64,000 nucleotides of DNA from Acinetobacter kookii (GCF_900096895.1 NZ_FMYO01000004.1:162452-226451); one strand, 5' to 3'. Shown: positions 10,635 to 19,356, numbered from the stretch's first letter. Notes: a model not told the origin generated them from the sequence alone. Translations and numbers: made by a program.

Positions 10635-11879
10635 TTAATCTTTTTTACGACTTGAACGATAACCGCGTTTAGCCAGTTCAAGTTTGGCAATCATGCCTTT
10701 ATGCACTTCATCCGGACCATCGGCCAGACGTAAACTGCGTGCCTGGGCAAAGAAACCGGTCAGTGGCGTATCTCGTGATACGCCAGCACCCCCGTGTATC
10801 TGCATGGCCATATCAACGACTTTTTCCAGCACGCTTGGCGCAACCACTTTAATCGCTGAAATTTCAGTCAGTGCTGCCATATTACCTAAAGTATCCATCT
10901 TGTAAGCAGCATAAAGTGTAAGTAATCGTGCCTGATCAATGGCTACACGCGCTTCTGCAACGCGCTCCAGATTACCACCCAGTTTTAAAATTTCCTTGCC
11001 AAAAGCAGTACGGCTCATACCCCGGTCAATCATCAGCTCTAAAGATTTTTCCGCCGCGCCAATACAGCGCATGCAATGATGAATACGGCCTGGTCCCAAC
11101 CGACCCTGGGCAATTTCGAACCCTTGGCCTGCACCGCCAATAAAATTGGCTACAGGCACACGTACATTATTAAAGCTGATTTCGCCGTGACCATGAGGCG
11201 CATCATAATCCCCAAACACAGGCAGCATACGTTCGATTTTCACCCCGGCAGTATCTATCGGAACCAGTACCATGGAATGTTGATGATGACGGTCTTTGCT
11301 TGCGTCAGGCGTATGGGCCATAAAAATGATGATTTTGGCATTGGGATCGCCCAAACCGGATGACCACCATTTGCGGCCATTCAAAACAATTTCATCTCCC
11401 TCGATAACCGCCGTTGCCTGCATATTGGTGGCATCAGAGGATGCTACAGCAGGTTCAGTCATGCAAAAAACCGAACGGATTTTTCCTTCAAGCAATGGCG
11501 TGAGCCACTGTTGTTTCTGTTGTTCAGAACCATAACGCCACAATACTTCCATGTTGCCGCTATCGGGCGCATTACAGTTAAATACGATTGGTGCAATTAA
11601 ACTACGGCCGGAAAGCTCGGCAATGTGTGCATATTCCTGAACGGAAAGCCCTTGCCCCAGAACAGGATCGGGCAAAAACATATTCCATAAACCGGCTTCT
11701 TTGGCCTTGTTTTTTAATATTTCCAGTTGAGTGGGCCATTGCCATGTTGTCCAATCCCCTCCTTGATTGAGCTCATGAACATCATTCCAGAACTCGGTTT
11801 CCACCGGTTCAATTTCTTCCTTAATGAACTTTTTTGTTCTTTCAATATAATCCTGTGCACGTGCTGACAGCTCGAACAT
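10635..11879 (-). CDS. acyl-CoA dehydrogenase, ACAD11-like
   Basis: 414-residue flavoprotein. FAD and substrate motifs include 'CMTEPAVASSDATNM' and 'WWSSGLGDPNAKI'; the C-terminal region has 'QIHGGAGVSRDTPL' and ends with 'RLADGPDEVHKGMIA'. In ordinary medium-chain enzymes the catalytic base is the Glu of YEGT; here the position reads ADGPDE, the variant seen in the ACAD10/11 group. ATG 11879 is chosen because GAGGG lies about 8 bases before it; an in-frame TTG at 11894 overlaps that ribosome-binding site. It is the first gene of the operon and faces the LysR gene at 11971, a probable regulator. Confidence 0.9.
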   Translation of the reverse strand: MFELSARAQDYIERTKKFIKEEIEPVETEFWNDVHELNQGGDWTTWQWPTQLEILKNKAKEAGLWNMFLPDPVLGQGLSVQEYAHIAELSGRSLIAPIVFNCNAPDSGNMEVLWRYGSEQQKQQWLTPLLEGKIRSVFCMTEPAVASSDATNMQATAVIEGDEIVLNGRKWWSSGLGDPNAKIIIFMAHTPDASKDRHHQHSMVLVPIDTAGVKIERMLPVFGDYDAPHGHGEISFNNVRVPVANFIGGAGQGFEIAQGRLGPGRIHHCMRCIGAAEKSLELMIDRGMSRTAFGKEILKLGGNLERVAEARVAIDQARLLTLYAAYKMDTLGNMAALTEISAIKVVAPSVLEKVVDMAMQIHGGAGVSRDTPLTGFFAQARSLRLADGPDEVHKGMIAKLELAKRGYRSSRKKD

Positions 11880-11970
11880 GGTCATTTCCCTCAAAATATA
11901 TTATCTGATCTTTACAACAACATAACCTGAAACCTATTATGAATGAAATGATTTAATTCAATACAAAACT

Positions 11971-12888
11971 ATGAACAGTATTCATAATAAAGCCATGGTT
12001 GATCTGGGTGTTTTTCATCGCATAGACATTAATTTATATCCCTTATTTATTGCAGTTTATGAACAAAAAAGCATTTCCAAGGCTGCACAGATTTTATGTA
12101 TTAGCCAATCTGCTGCCAGCCATGCCTTACAGCGTTTAAGACAGCATTTACAGGACGATTTATTTGCACGTGCCGGCAGCAAAATGTTGCCTACTCCATT
12201 TGCCGAGCAAATTTATCCCGTCATTAAAAATGCACTGTTTGCCATTCAACACATTTCAATGCAAAAACAGAGTTTTGAACCTGGTATGGTGCAAAGTTTA
12301 AAAATTGCAGTACATGATGAAATTGAACCGATCATTTTTCCCAAACTGGTTCAGCACTTTCAAAGCTTGGATCTGTACATACAATTTTTTAGCAGCAAGC
12401 TCGACCGTAAAAGCATGGCGACTGACCTCGCGACCCAGCAAATAGACTTTGTCATTGATCTGGAACAAAACTTTGGTGAGAAAATTCAATTTCAGAAGCT
12501 GCTACAAGATCAGTTTGTGGTGTGTACCCAGCAACCGGAAATGACTGAACAGCTGTACCTGGCTGCTCCGCATATTGGCGTTTCCTCTCGTCGTACTGGC
12601 GTTTTAGTAGAAGATATTTATTTAAACCGTAAACAGCTGTCTCGGCAGATTTTTTTGCGCTGTCAGCACTATTCAACAGCTTTACAGATTTTGCTGCTAA
12701 ACCCTCAAGCGGTTTTAACTATTCCTCAAAATTTGCTGGATCATTTACAAGTTCCTCCATCGTTAAATATTTTTCCGGTACCTGTAGACTTGCCGCTTAT
12801 TTATCTGGGGATGTATTGGCATAAAGATCTGAAAGATAATTCGCGTCATCAGTTTTTGCGCAGCGAAATTTCTAAAATTTTCGCTTAG
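11971..12888 (+). CDS. LysR-family transcriptional regulator
   Basis: 305-residue LysR protein. The N-terminal winged helix-turn-helix (about residues 19-78) is clear: 'LYPLFIAVYEQKSISKAAQ' then 'SQSAASHALQRLRQHLQDDLF'. The remainder is the periplasmic-binding-like effector domain. It is divergent from the ACAD11-like operon with a short shared region, so it probably regulates that operon. Inverted copies of ATTATGAAT / ATTCATAAT flank the first codons (around 11937 and 11980), a possible binding site. Neither ATG 11971 nor ATG 11995 has a good Shine-Dalgarno, so the start may lie at either. Confidence 0.88.
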   Translation: MNSIHNKAMVDLGVFHRIDINLYPLFIAVYEQKSISKAAQILCISQSAASHALQRLRQHLQDDLFARAGSKMLPTPFAEQIYPVIKNALFAIQHISMQKQSFEPGMVQSLKIAVHDEIEPIIFPKLVQHFQSLDLYIQFFSSKLDRKSMATDLATQQIDFVIDLEQNFGEKIQFQKLLQDQFVVCTQQPEMTEQLYLAAPHIGVSSRRTGVLVEDIYLNRKQLSRQIFLRCQHYSTALQILLLNPQAVLTIPQNLLDHLQVPPSLNIFPVPVDLPLIYLGMYWHKDLKDNSRHQFLRSEISKIFA

Positions 12889-13037
12889 GCTATTTTGATA
12901 GAATATTTAATTTGCTTAGGCTATTTATAAATACAATTAGCAGCTGCCATCTTTAGAAATGAAGCGTTTTATGACTCTTTTTTGCATAGTGAATAATCAT
13001 CTTGAATTGATCAATTCAATACTACTTAGGCTATTTT
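12884..13037 (+). repeat. three direct copies of CTTAGGCTATTTT
   Basis: Copies at 12884-12896, 12915-12927 (last base A) and 13025-13037. The first includes the LysR stop codon. The first two starts are 31 bases apart, about three helical turns. A fourth exact copy occurs at 41432-41444 in another intergenic gap. Function unknown; it could be a regulator site or a dispersed repeat. Confidence 0.6.
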
Positions 13038-13253
13038 GGATATTTTTATAGATCTGAATGATTTATTTATTCCGGTATCACCTTTTGCTGAATAAGTAGC
13101 CGAAATACTGCATTGGCAAGGGTTTTGAGCTTGTTTGGCTATTTCTCAAGCCGTCATTTTTCAGGATTTCCCTTAATATAGCAGCTCATTTTTTTATCTT
13201 TTTATTGTTGAATCTGGGCGGGTATTTTCAAGTCCGATTCCACAAATTTTTCT
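12897..13253. other. intergenic gap between LysR and nuclease genes
   Basis: About 360 bases without a supported gene. The only structure seen is the repeated CTTAGGCTATTTT motif and an AT-rich palindromic stretch TTGAATTGATCAATTCAA around 13002-13019. No terminator with a T tract is evident after the LysR gene. Confidence 0.45.
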
Positions 13254-13808
13254 ATGTTGGCAAATCTCTCCCCTGTTTGGCTTATTGTATTGGGCATGCT
13301 GCTGTGTGCAGTGCTGTTTTTTATCTTCCGCAAAATTTATGCTTTCCTTACTGACCTATTTAAGCCCTTCAAAAAAGGGAAAAAATACTGGTGCAAAGTA
13401 ATTGCGGTGAGTGATGGCGATACCCTAACCTGTACACGGTTTAACTTGCGTCGCTCAGAAACCAAACTGCGTTTTGCCTACGTGGATGCTCCAGAGTCGA
13501 CGCAAACCTATGGCAAGGAATCTCAGCGTCTGGTGAAAAAAATGGTGTATTACAAACTGGTCCGTGTCGAAATTACCGATGTCGATCGTTACGGGCGCTG
13601 TGTTGGCGTCATTTACCGTTTTAAACGCAATATCAATCAGGAACTGGTCAAACGGGGCGCGGCATGGGTGTATGAGGAATATATTAAAAATCCGACGCAA
13701 AAACAGAAATGGCTGGCCCTTCAAAATCAGGCCAAGAAGCAGAAAAAAGGTTTATGGAAAAATTCGCATCCGGTACGCCCCAGTGTTTACCGTAAGCGAA
13801 ATAAATAG
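13254..13808 (+). CDS. thermonuclease (staphylococcal nuclease-like) family protein
   Basis: 184-residue membrane-anchored or secreted nuclease of the SNase fold. Residues about 8-30 form one hydrophobic helix, followed by a basic linker. The catalytic core follows: 'VSDGDTLTCTRF' (metal-binding Asp), 'LRFAYVDAPE' (Arg and Asp/Glu) and 'DVDRYGRCVGVIY' (second catalytic Arg), then 'NQELVKRGAAWVY'. All key acidic and arginine positions appear to be kept, so it should be active on DNA or RNA. The C-terminus is very basic. It is a single gene; a weak hairpin follows at 13850. Confidence 0.88.
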   Translation: MLANLSPVWLIVLGMLLCAVLFFIFRKIYAFLTDLFKPFKKGKKYWCKVIAVSDGDTLTCTRFNLRRSETKLRFAYVDAPESTQTYGKESQRLVKKMVYYKLVRVEITDVDRYGRCVGVIYRFKRNINQELVKRGAAWVYEEYIKNPTQKQKWLALQNQAKKQKKGLWKNSHPVRPSVYRKRNK

Positions 13809-13849
13809 AATTTCAGAATAGATAAATAATCATCTTCAAATATAGATTT

Positions 13850-13874
13850 AAGTTTGATCTCATGGATCAAACTT
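13850..13874 (+). terminator. possible terminator hairpin after the nuclease gene
   Basis: Perfect 10-base arms AAGTTTGATC / GATCAAACTT around a 5-base loop, about 40 bases after the stop. There is no T tract on the plus strand, so terminator function is uncertain. Confidence 0.4.
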
Positions 13875-13888
13875 GCGGGTTAAAAAAT

Positions 13889-13917
13889 AAAGTGGCTTGT
13901 CTAAAACCAACCACTTT
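13889..13917 (-). terminator. terminator of the cio operon
   Basis: Stem AAAGTGG / CCACTTT lies just after the stop of the small DUF2474 gene on the minus strand and is followed on that strand by ATTTTTTA. Moderate strength. Confidence 0.5.
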
Positions 13918-13935
13918 AAAATTTATGATCAACAG

Positions 13936-14049
13936 TTAAAGATAATAAGCCAGTTGAACAAGCAGCCGGAATGCTCCAGCAATCAATGCTAAAGCAAAAA
14001 ATCCACCTAGCCACAACACAATAAACCACTGCGTCTGTGAAAGTTTCAT
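13936..14049 (-). CDS. DUF2474-type small oxidase subunit, 37 aa
   Basis: Tiny single-helix membrane protein. ATG 14049 follows AGGGAG at a good distance. The product begins MKLSQTQWFIVLWLGGFFAL and ends QLAYYL, one transmembrane segment with a tryptophan-rich start. It lies 9 bases after cioB on the minus strand. Members of the DUF2474 and CydX groups accompany bd-type oxidases and stabilise the catalytic subunit; the DUF2474 type is the one usually found with cyanide-insensitive enzymes. Assignment rests on position, size and the QxxWF-type start. Confidence 0.75.
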   Translation of the reverse strand: MKLSQTQWFIVLWLGGFFALALIAGAFRLLVQLAYYL

Positions 14050-14058
14050 AGTTACTCC

Positions 14059-15063
14059 CTAATGATAACCCTGGTCACCAATGCGCACTTTGTCGCGGAA
14101 TACCCAGTAAGACAAAGCGGTATAAATAATAATGATTGGAATGAGCAGTAATGCACCAATCAGGGTAAATAACTGACTGCTTTGTGGGGCAGCAGCATCC
14201 CAGATAGTGACTGAACGTGGAATGATATATGGCCATAAACTGATCAGAAATCCGGTATAGGCCAGAAATACCAGTGCCAGAGTATAAATAAATGGACTCA
14301 GTTCTTTACGTTGCTTGCAGGCACGCAAAGCCAGGTAGGTAAAGACCAGAACCAGAATGGGCACCGGACTGAAATAGGTGAGCTGAGGCTGGCTAAACCA
14401 GCGTTCGGCAATTTCAGGATGGGCCAAAGGCGTATAAATACTGACCGCACCGAAAATGATGAATAAGGCAACAATCAGCTTCGGCATGAGTTGAAACATT
14501 CGATTTTGCAAGTCTGCCTCAGTTTTAAAGATCAGCCATCCACAGCCCAAAGTGGCATACAATACCACCACACTAATTCCGGTAAATACTGAAAACGGCG
14601 TAAGCCAGTCCAGTCCACCTCCCGTATAAACGCCATTGGTGGTTTTGATGCCCTGAATATAAGCGCCGAGAATGATGCCCTGAAAAAATCCGGTTAAAAT
14701 CGAGCCGCCAATAAAGGCCATGTCCCAAAGATGTCGGTTTCGTCTGGATTTGAAACGGAATTCAAAGGCCACTCCGCGGAAAATAAGCGCGACCACCATC
14801 AGAATAATCGGCAGGTATAGCGCAGAAAGCACTGTTGAATACACCAGGGGAAATGCCGCAAACAGGCCTGCCCCACCCAGTACCATCCAGGTTTCATTGC
14901 CATCCCATACGGGAGCAACAGTATTCATCATCACGTCACGTTCTTGCTGCGTTTTAAAGAAAGGAAACAAGATGCCAATACCCAGGTCAAAGCCATCCAG
15001 CACCACATAAATCAGCACGCCGACAGCAATAATTACAATCCAGATAAAAGATAAATCAATCAT
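14059..15063 (-). CDS. cioB: cytochrome bd-type quinol oxidase subunit II
   Basis: 334-residue integral membrane subunit with about eight or nine helices. N-terminal landmarks are 'VLDGFDLGIGILFPF' and 'APVWDGNETWMVLGGAGLF', both characteristic of CydB/CioB. It pairs with subunit I to form the quinol oxidase that reduces O2 to water without pumping protons, giving respiration at low oxygen or in the presence of cyanide. The start overlaps the stop of cioA by 4 bases. The operon order cioA-cioB-DUF2474 supports the cyanide-insensitive subtype. Confidence 0.93.
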   Translation of the reverse strand: MIDLSFIWIVIIAVGVLIYVVLDGFDLGIGILFPFFKTQQERDVMMNTVAPVWDGNETWMVLGGAGLFAAFPLVYSTVLSALYLPIILMVVALIFRGVAFEFRFKSRRNRHLWDMAFIGGSILTGFFQGIILGAYIQGIKTTNGVYTGGGLDWLTPFSVFTGISVVVLYATLGCGWLIFKTEADLQNRMFQLMPKLIVALFIIFGAVSIYTPLAHPEIAERWFSQPQLTYFSPVPILVLVFTYLALRACKQRKELSPFIYTLALVFLAYTGFLISLWPYIIPRSVTIWDAAAPQSSQLFTLIGALLLIPIIIIYTALSYWVFRDKVRIGDQGYH

Positions 15064-16499
15064 TTGTCATTCTCCTGCTGATTGTCGAGCGGCTGACCAT
15101 CCAGCTCTTCATCGGTACTGCCCAATGGACGATGCGAAGCCTGAATAACCCTTTCTTCACTATGCGGCACGAAATGAACAAATTCCGGACCCTTATGCAT
15201 GATTCGGAGCATGTAATAAATGCCAATGCCAAAGACCACGCAATAGACCACGACAAAGATAATCAGGGTTAATCCCACCTGTTCTGCCGAAACTGGGGAT
15301 AAGGCATCTTTCGTTCTCATCACGCCATAAACAACCCAAGGCTGACGCCCGACTTCGGTAGTAAACCAGCCTGCAAGCAAGGCAATAAAGCCCGATGGTC
15401 CCATCCACAAAGCAAAACGGTGGAACCCGGGGCTTTCATAGAAGCGACCTGTGCGTCTTAACCATAAACCGGTGAGGGCCAATAACAGCATCAGTACGCC
15501 TAGCCCCACCATAATCCGGAAGCTCCAGAATACGATGGTGGAATTTGGCCGGTCCTCAGGTGCAAATTCTTTCAAGCCCTGAACCTGACCATTCAGGGAG
15601 TGGGTTAAAATCAGGCTTCCCGCGTTTGGAATACCGATGGCGTACTTGGTTTCTTCTGCCTGCATATCTGGAATGCCAAATAAATACAGAGGCATACCTT
15701 CATTATGATTGGTTTCCCAGTGTCCTTCTATCGCGGCAATCTTTGCAGGCTGGTGTTTTAAGGTGTTGATTCCATGCAGGTCTCCAATCAAAACCTGTAA
15801 AGGCGTAAGCGCTAAAATCATCCATAAGGCCATGGAAAAAGAGGTTTTGACCAGTTCATCCCTGCGGCCTTTCAGCAAATGCCATGCTGCTGTCGCTGCG
15901 ACCAGTAAGGCGGAAACCAGGAATGCGGCCATTGCCATATGTGCCAAGCGATATGGGAAAGAGGGATTAAATATAATGGCCAGCCAGTCTTGCGGAACAA
16001 TAATGCCATTTTCAATGCTGAAACCTTGCGGGGTCTGCATCCAGCTGTTGGATGAAAGAATCCAGAACATGGAAATACATGTTCCGAGCGCAACCATAAC
16101 CGTAGAAAAGAAGTGTGCATAAGGCCCCACCCGTCCCCAGCCAAACAGCATAATGCCCAGAAAGCCTGCTTCCAGAAAGAATGCCGTCAGCACCTCGTAG
16201 GCCAGCAGCGGTCCCGTTACACTGCCTGAAACCCGCGAGAATTCACTCCAGTTGGTACCAAACTGGTAACTCATGACGACGCCTGAAACCACGCCCATAC
16301 CAAAGGCAATGGCAAATATTTTGACCCAAAATTTAAACAGGTCCTGATAGACCGGATTTTGGGTTCTGAGCCAGCGCCACTCTAAAACAGCCAGAAAACT
16401 TGCGAGACCAATGGAAATGGCGGGGAAAATAATATGAAACGATACAGTGAAAGCGAATTGAACTCGGGCCAGTTCAAGTGCGGTTAGTCCTAAATTCAT
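15060..16499 (-). CDS. cioA: cytochrome bd-type quinol oxidase subunit I, short Q-loop type
   Basis: Haem-carrying catalytic subunit, 479 residues. The haem ligand histidine is His22 in 'FAFTVSFHIIFPAISIG'; 'GRQPWVVYGVMRT' is the conserved segment after the Q-loop. The protein is shorter than E. coli CydA (about 520), which fits the short quinol loop of CioA enzymes that tend to resist cyanide. The upstream region (16500-16790) is free of genes and must contain the promoter; no Anr/Fnr site of the TTGAT-N4-ATCAA form was seen there. No separate CydX-like gene other than the 37-residue one at 13936 is present. Confidence 0.93.
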   Translation of the reverse strand: MNLGLTALELARVQFAFTVSFHIIFPAISIGLASFLAVLEWRWLRTQNPVYQDLFKFWVKIFAIAFGMGVVSGVVMSYQFGTNWSEFSRVSGSVTGPLLAYEVLTAFFLEAGFLGIMLFGWGRVGPYAHFFSTVMVALGTCISMFWILSSNSWMQTPQGFSIENGIIVPQDWLAIIFNPSFPYRLAHMAMAAFLVSALLVAATAAWHLLKGRRDELVKTSFSMALWMILALTPLQVLIGDLHGINTLKHQPAKIAAIEGHWETNHNEGMPLYLFGIPDMQAEETKYAIGIPNAGSLILTHSLNGQVQGLKEFAPEDRPNSTIVFWSFRIMVGLGVLMLLLALTGLWLRRTGRFYESPGFHRFALWMGPSGFIALLAGWFTTEVGRQPWVVYGVMRTKDALSPVSAEQVGLTLIIFVVVYCVVFGIGIYYMLRIMHKGPEFVHFVPHSEERVIQASHRPLGSTDEELDGQPLDNQQENDK

Positions 16500-16730
16500 A
16501 ACATCACCTTTTTAATTCGTTGATGTGGTGATTAAGCACGTTGCGACTTAATAATATGCTGTTGTTGTTTTGACCTTATTCAGGATACGCCTAAATCTTA
16601 AGCAAAGTATGTTGATTTATTATTTCCTGGTTTTACAGCTGGCTTGAAATATGATTCATCAATGAATTGAAATGGCGGATATGACTGAGCCATGTTTAAC
16701 AATAAATTTTGAGGGATGCTTGCTTAATAC

Positions 16731-16788
16731 TTGAACAATCAACTAAACAGGCGTAAAGTTGACTGAATTTAGTTACCCTAGCTAACTA
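16731..16788 (+). promoter_or_regulatory. promoter and MarR-type operator of the MarR-MFS operon
   Basis: -35 TTGAAC (16731-16736), 17-base spacer, -10 TAAAGT (16754-16759). Just downstream is an inverted repeat TAGTTA-N7-TAACTA at 16770-16788, ending 2 bases before the MarR start codon. Its place between the expected transcription start and the ATG suits autorepression. This is a pattern read from the sequence, not a demonstrated site. Confidence 0.55.
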
Positions 16789-16790
16789 TT

Positions 16791-17228
16791 ATGCTAAATC
16801 CACTTAACTTCCGTGCTTCATTACTGCGCTGTGCACGTTTAATGAGCGATGAAATCAACATTATTTTACTTCCACATCAGCTAAATTATTCCTTGTGGCA
16901 GGTACTGTATGTCATACAGCTTAAGCAAGGCTGTACCTCTATCGACATTGCTGAATATCTGAATGTTTCCAAGCCTTCGATTGCAAAACGGATTCATGCC
17001 CTGATGCAACTGGAGGTTTTGGATCAGGTCGATACTGAAGACAAACGGCAAAAGAAACTGATCCTGAGCATTAAAGGCCAACAGCTTTTTGCCACATGCT
17101 CTCAAAAACTGGACCTGTTTGAACAACAGCTGCTATTGCCCTTGGATCAGGCTGCTCAAAATAGTACCTTAAGCACCCTTCATCAACTTATGCAACATCT
17201 GCAAGAGATGAAAGGGGGTCAGTCATGA
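16791..17228 (+). CDS. MarR-family transcriptional regulator
   Basis: 145-residue winged-helix regulator. Recognition region: 'GCTSIDIAEYLNVSKPSIAKRIHALMQLEVLDQV' spans about residues 46-80, followed by the wing 'DTEDKRQKKLILS'. The gene overlaps the MFS transporter by 4 bases (ATGA), so regulator and pump are translated together, the usual plan for MarR-controlled drug or metabolite efflux. No Shine-Dalgarno is seen before ATG 16791 because the inverted repeat occupies that site; initiation further in cannot be excluded. Confidence 0.88.
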   Translation: MLNPLNFRASLLRCARLMSDEINIILLPHQLNYSLWQVLYVIQLKQGCTSIDIAEYLNVSKPSIAKRIHALMQLEVLDQVDTEDKRQKKLILSIKGQQLFATCSQKLDLFEQQLLLPLDQAAQNSTLSTLHQLMQHLQEMKGGQS

Positions 17229-18430
17229 GTGAACATACGCCCTTATGGAGCAAAAATTTCATTCTTGTCAGTGCCATTAACTTTCAGCTGGTCCTGACCT
17301 TTTATCTTCTGGTGGTGGTCATTGTCGGTTATGCCGTTGCTGAACTGGGAGCAACCACGGCTCAGGCAGGTCTGGTTTCAGGTTTGTTCATTGTCGGCAC
17401 CCTGATTGGCCGTTTGCTTGTCGGTCAGTTTCTGCAACGTTTTGGCCAAAAGACCACCATGATTGTGGGTTTAATCGGATTTCTGATTTTTTCAGGATTC
17501 TATTTTATTCCCATGAATATCGCTGCCTTGCTGGGTGTGCGTTTCATGCACGGGTTTATGATGGGCATGGCATCGACCGTATTGGGCACCATCATCGCAC
17601 AGATTTTACCGCCGACCCGTCGTGGTGAAGGCATTGGCTATTACAGCATGAGCAGTACTCTGGGTACCGCGATTGGCCCGTTTCTGGCTATCTGGATGAT
17701 GCTGCATGTCGGTTATAGTTCAATTTTTGCCTTATCGAGCCTTGTCGCAGTAAGCTGCCTGGTGGTGGCTTTAATGATTGAAGTGCCTAAGCTGCCGCAA
17801 CACACCAAAACGGTTGAAACACAGGTCAATATCAAAAAACCAGATTTCATTTCGCAGTTTATTGAAATAAAAGCCTTGCCGATTTCGATCATCATGTTGT
17901 TGACTTCAATCTGTTATTCCGGGGTTTTATCTTTTATTAACTTCTATGCCAAAGAAATTGATCTGGTTGAAACAGCTTCTTTCTTCTTCTTGATGTATGC
18001 GATTGCGATTTTATTTTCGCGTCCATTTACCGGTCCATTGATGGATCGTAAAGGTGAAAATATCATTATGTATCCGGCGTTTATCATTATGGCATTGGCC
18101 TTGTATCTGCTCAGTCAGGCACATAGTCCGGTCACACTTTTGCTTTGTGCAGGCTTGCTGGGGTTGGGTTATGGCAACATTCAGTCGGTTTGCCAGACCG
18201 TTGCGGTGAAAAGTACCACACTGAACCGTATGGGCTTTGCCACCTCGACCTTCTTCATCTTCCTCGATGCAGGTCTTGGTTTTGGTCCTTACTTTATTGG
18301 TATGGCGCTGGATTATATCGGTTACGCGCAGCTGTATATGTATAGCGCGATTGCAGCTTTGATCTGTATTGGTTTCTACTATGTGCTGCATGGACATAAA
18401 GTGAAAAGCAAAGCCGTTAACGCTGCTTAA
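17225..18430 (+). CDS. MFS transporter, drug/metabolite efflux type
   Basis: 401-residue, 12-helix major facilitator. Signature motif A is 'GRLLVGQFLQRFGQKTTM' in the loop after helix 2, and its second-half counterpart is 'SRPFTGPLMDRKGENII'. Helix 5 has the antiporter-like 'GTAIGPFLAIWMM'. It is translationally coupled to a MarR repressor, which suggests induction by its own substrate. It resembles YfcJ/arabinose-efflux-like carriers; the substrate is unknown. A perfect 12-base hairpin ends the transcript at 18481. Confidence 0.88.
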   Translation: MSEHTPLWSKNFILVSAINFQLVLTFYLLVVVIVGYAVAELGATTAQAGLVSGLFIVGTLIGRLLVGQFLQRFGQKTTMIVGLIGFLIFSGFYFIPMNIAALLGVRFMHGFMMGMASTVLGTIIAQILPPTRRGEGIGYYSMSSTLGTAIGPFLAIWMMLHVGYSSIFALSSLVAVSCLVVALMIEVPKLPQHTKTVETQVNIKKPDFISQFIEIKALPISIIMLLTSICYSGVLSFINFYAKEIDLVETASFFFLMYAIAILFSRPFTGPLMDRKGENIIMYPAFIIMALALYLLSQAHSPVTLLLCAGLLGLGYGNIQSVCQTVAVKSTTLNRMGFATSTFFIFLDAGLGFGPYFIGMALDYIGYAQLYMYSAIAALICIGFYYVLHGHKVKSKAVNAA

Positions 18431-18480
18431 TCATTTTCCAATAGCACCGGAAAAAATTAAAACCATTGGCTAAAATGTGC

Positions 18481-18507
18481 GAAATCCCCTTTCATAAAGG
18501 GGATTTC
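18481..18507. terminator. bidirectional terminator
   Basis: Perfect arms GAAATCCCCTTT / AAAGGGGATTTC with a 3-base loop, between the convergent MFS and nitroreductase genes, followed by AAAAAATT. Confidence 0.85.
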
Positions 18508-18520
18508 AAAAAATTATAAA

Positions 18521-19123
18521 TTACTTGAACACTTTGAAACGCGTTGCATCATCTATATAAGCTTTTTCTTTGGCTTCGCCTTCGACTGAACCAAAGACCA
18601 GCTGAGCACGCAGTTTCCAGGATGCCGGAATGTTCCATTCAGCATGGACCTGTTCATCCACGATCGGGTTATAGTGCTGAAGTGAAGCGCCTAATCCATC
18701 CGTATGTAAGGCTGTCCAGGTCGCGAACTGGGCAATCGCTGTTGAGTGCTCTGCCCAGATCGGGAAATTCTCTGCATAAGACGGGAACTGCTCTTGCAGA
18801 CCTTTAATCACATCCATATCTTCAAAGAATAAAACGGTGCCCACACCTGCTGCAAAGCTGTCCATTTTGGCACTGGTTTTTGCCGCACTTTCTTCATCTT
18901 TGGCATAAGACTTGAGTTTTTCTTTGACTAAATCCCAAAATTTTTCATGCTCGGCATTAAACAGAATCACCGCACGTGAAGACTGCGAGTTAAAAGATGA
19001 CGGACTCTGCTTAATGGCATGCTTAATCAAATCAGTTAAATACTCGGGACTTTGCTCTACATTTTTACCCACCGCATAAATGGTACGGCGTTTATTAATT
19101 AAATCTAAAAACTGATTCGACAT
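18521..19123 (-). CDS. nitroreductase-family FMN oxidoreductase
   Basis: 200-residue protein of the nitroreductase fold, close to the small HBN1/FRM2-type branch. The N-terminus 'LINKRRTIYAVGKNV' binds FMN phosphate, followed by 'SPSSFNSQSSRAVI', the flavin-contact segment found across the family. The C-terminal half contains 'HTDGLGASLQHYNP'. It probably reduces nitro compounds or quinones with NAD(P)H in the cytoplasm; the physiological substrate is unknown. ATG 19123 follows AGGAT at a slightly long distance. It stands alone. Confidence 0.88.
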   Translation of the reverse strand: MSNQFLDLINKRRTIYAVGKNVEQSPEYLTDLIKHAIKQSPSSFNSQSSRAVILFNAEHEKFWDLVKEKLKSYAKDEESAAKTSAKMDSFAAGVGTVLFFEDMDVIKGLQEQFPSYAENFPIWAEHSTAIAQFATWTALHTDGLGASLQHYNPIVDEQVHAEWNIPASWKLRAQLVFGSVEGEAKEKAYIDDATRFKVFK

Positions 19124-19356
19124 TCAATGAAATCCTGTGGTATTTCTTCGGGAAGATTTGGAACACCATACCCTCACTGTTAATAAAATGTGAAATATCT
19201 ACTTTTATAACAATATTCAGGTCAAAGTGTTGTGGTCTTACCATATGCAATCATAATTCTAATTACTAGTACATTTTATTGATAATTAAATCTTTAATCT
19301 TTTATATAGACACACTTAAATAGCTTAAGCTGATCTTTTTACAGTTAAAATTGGCA

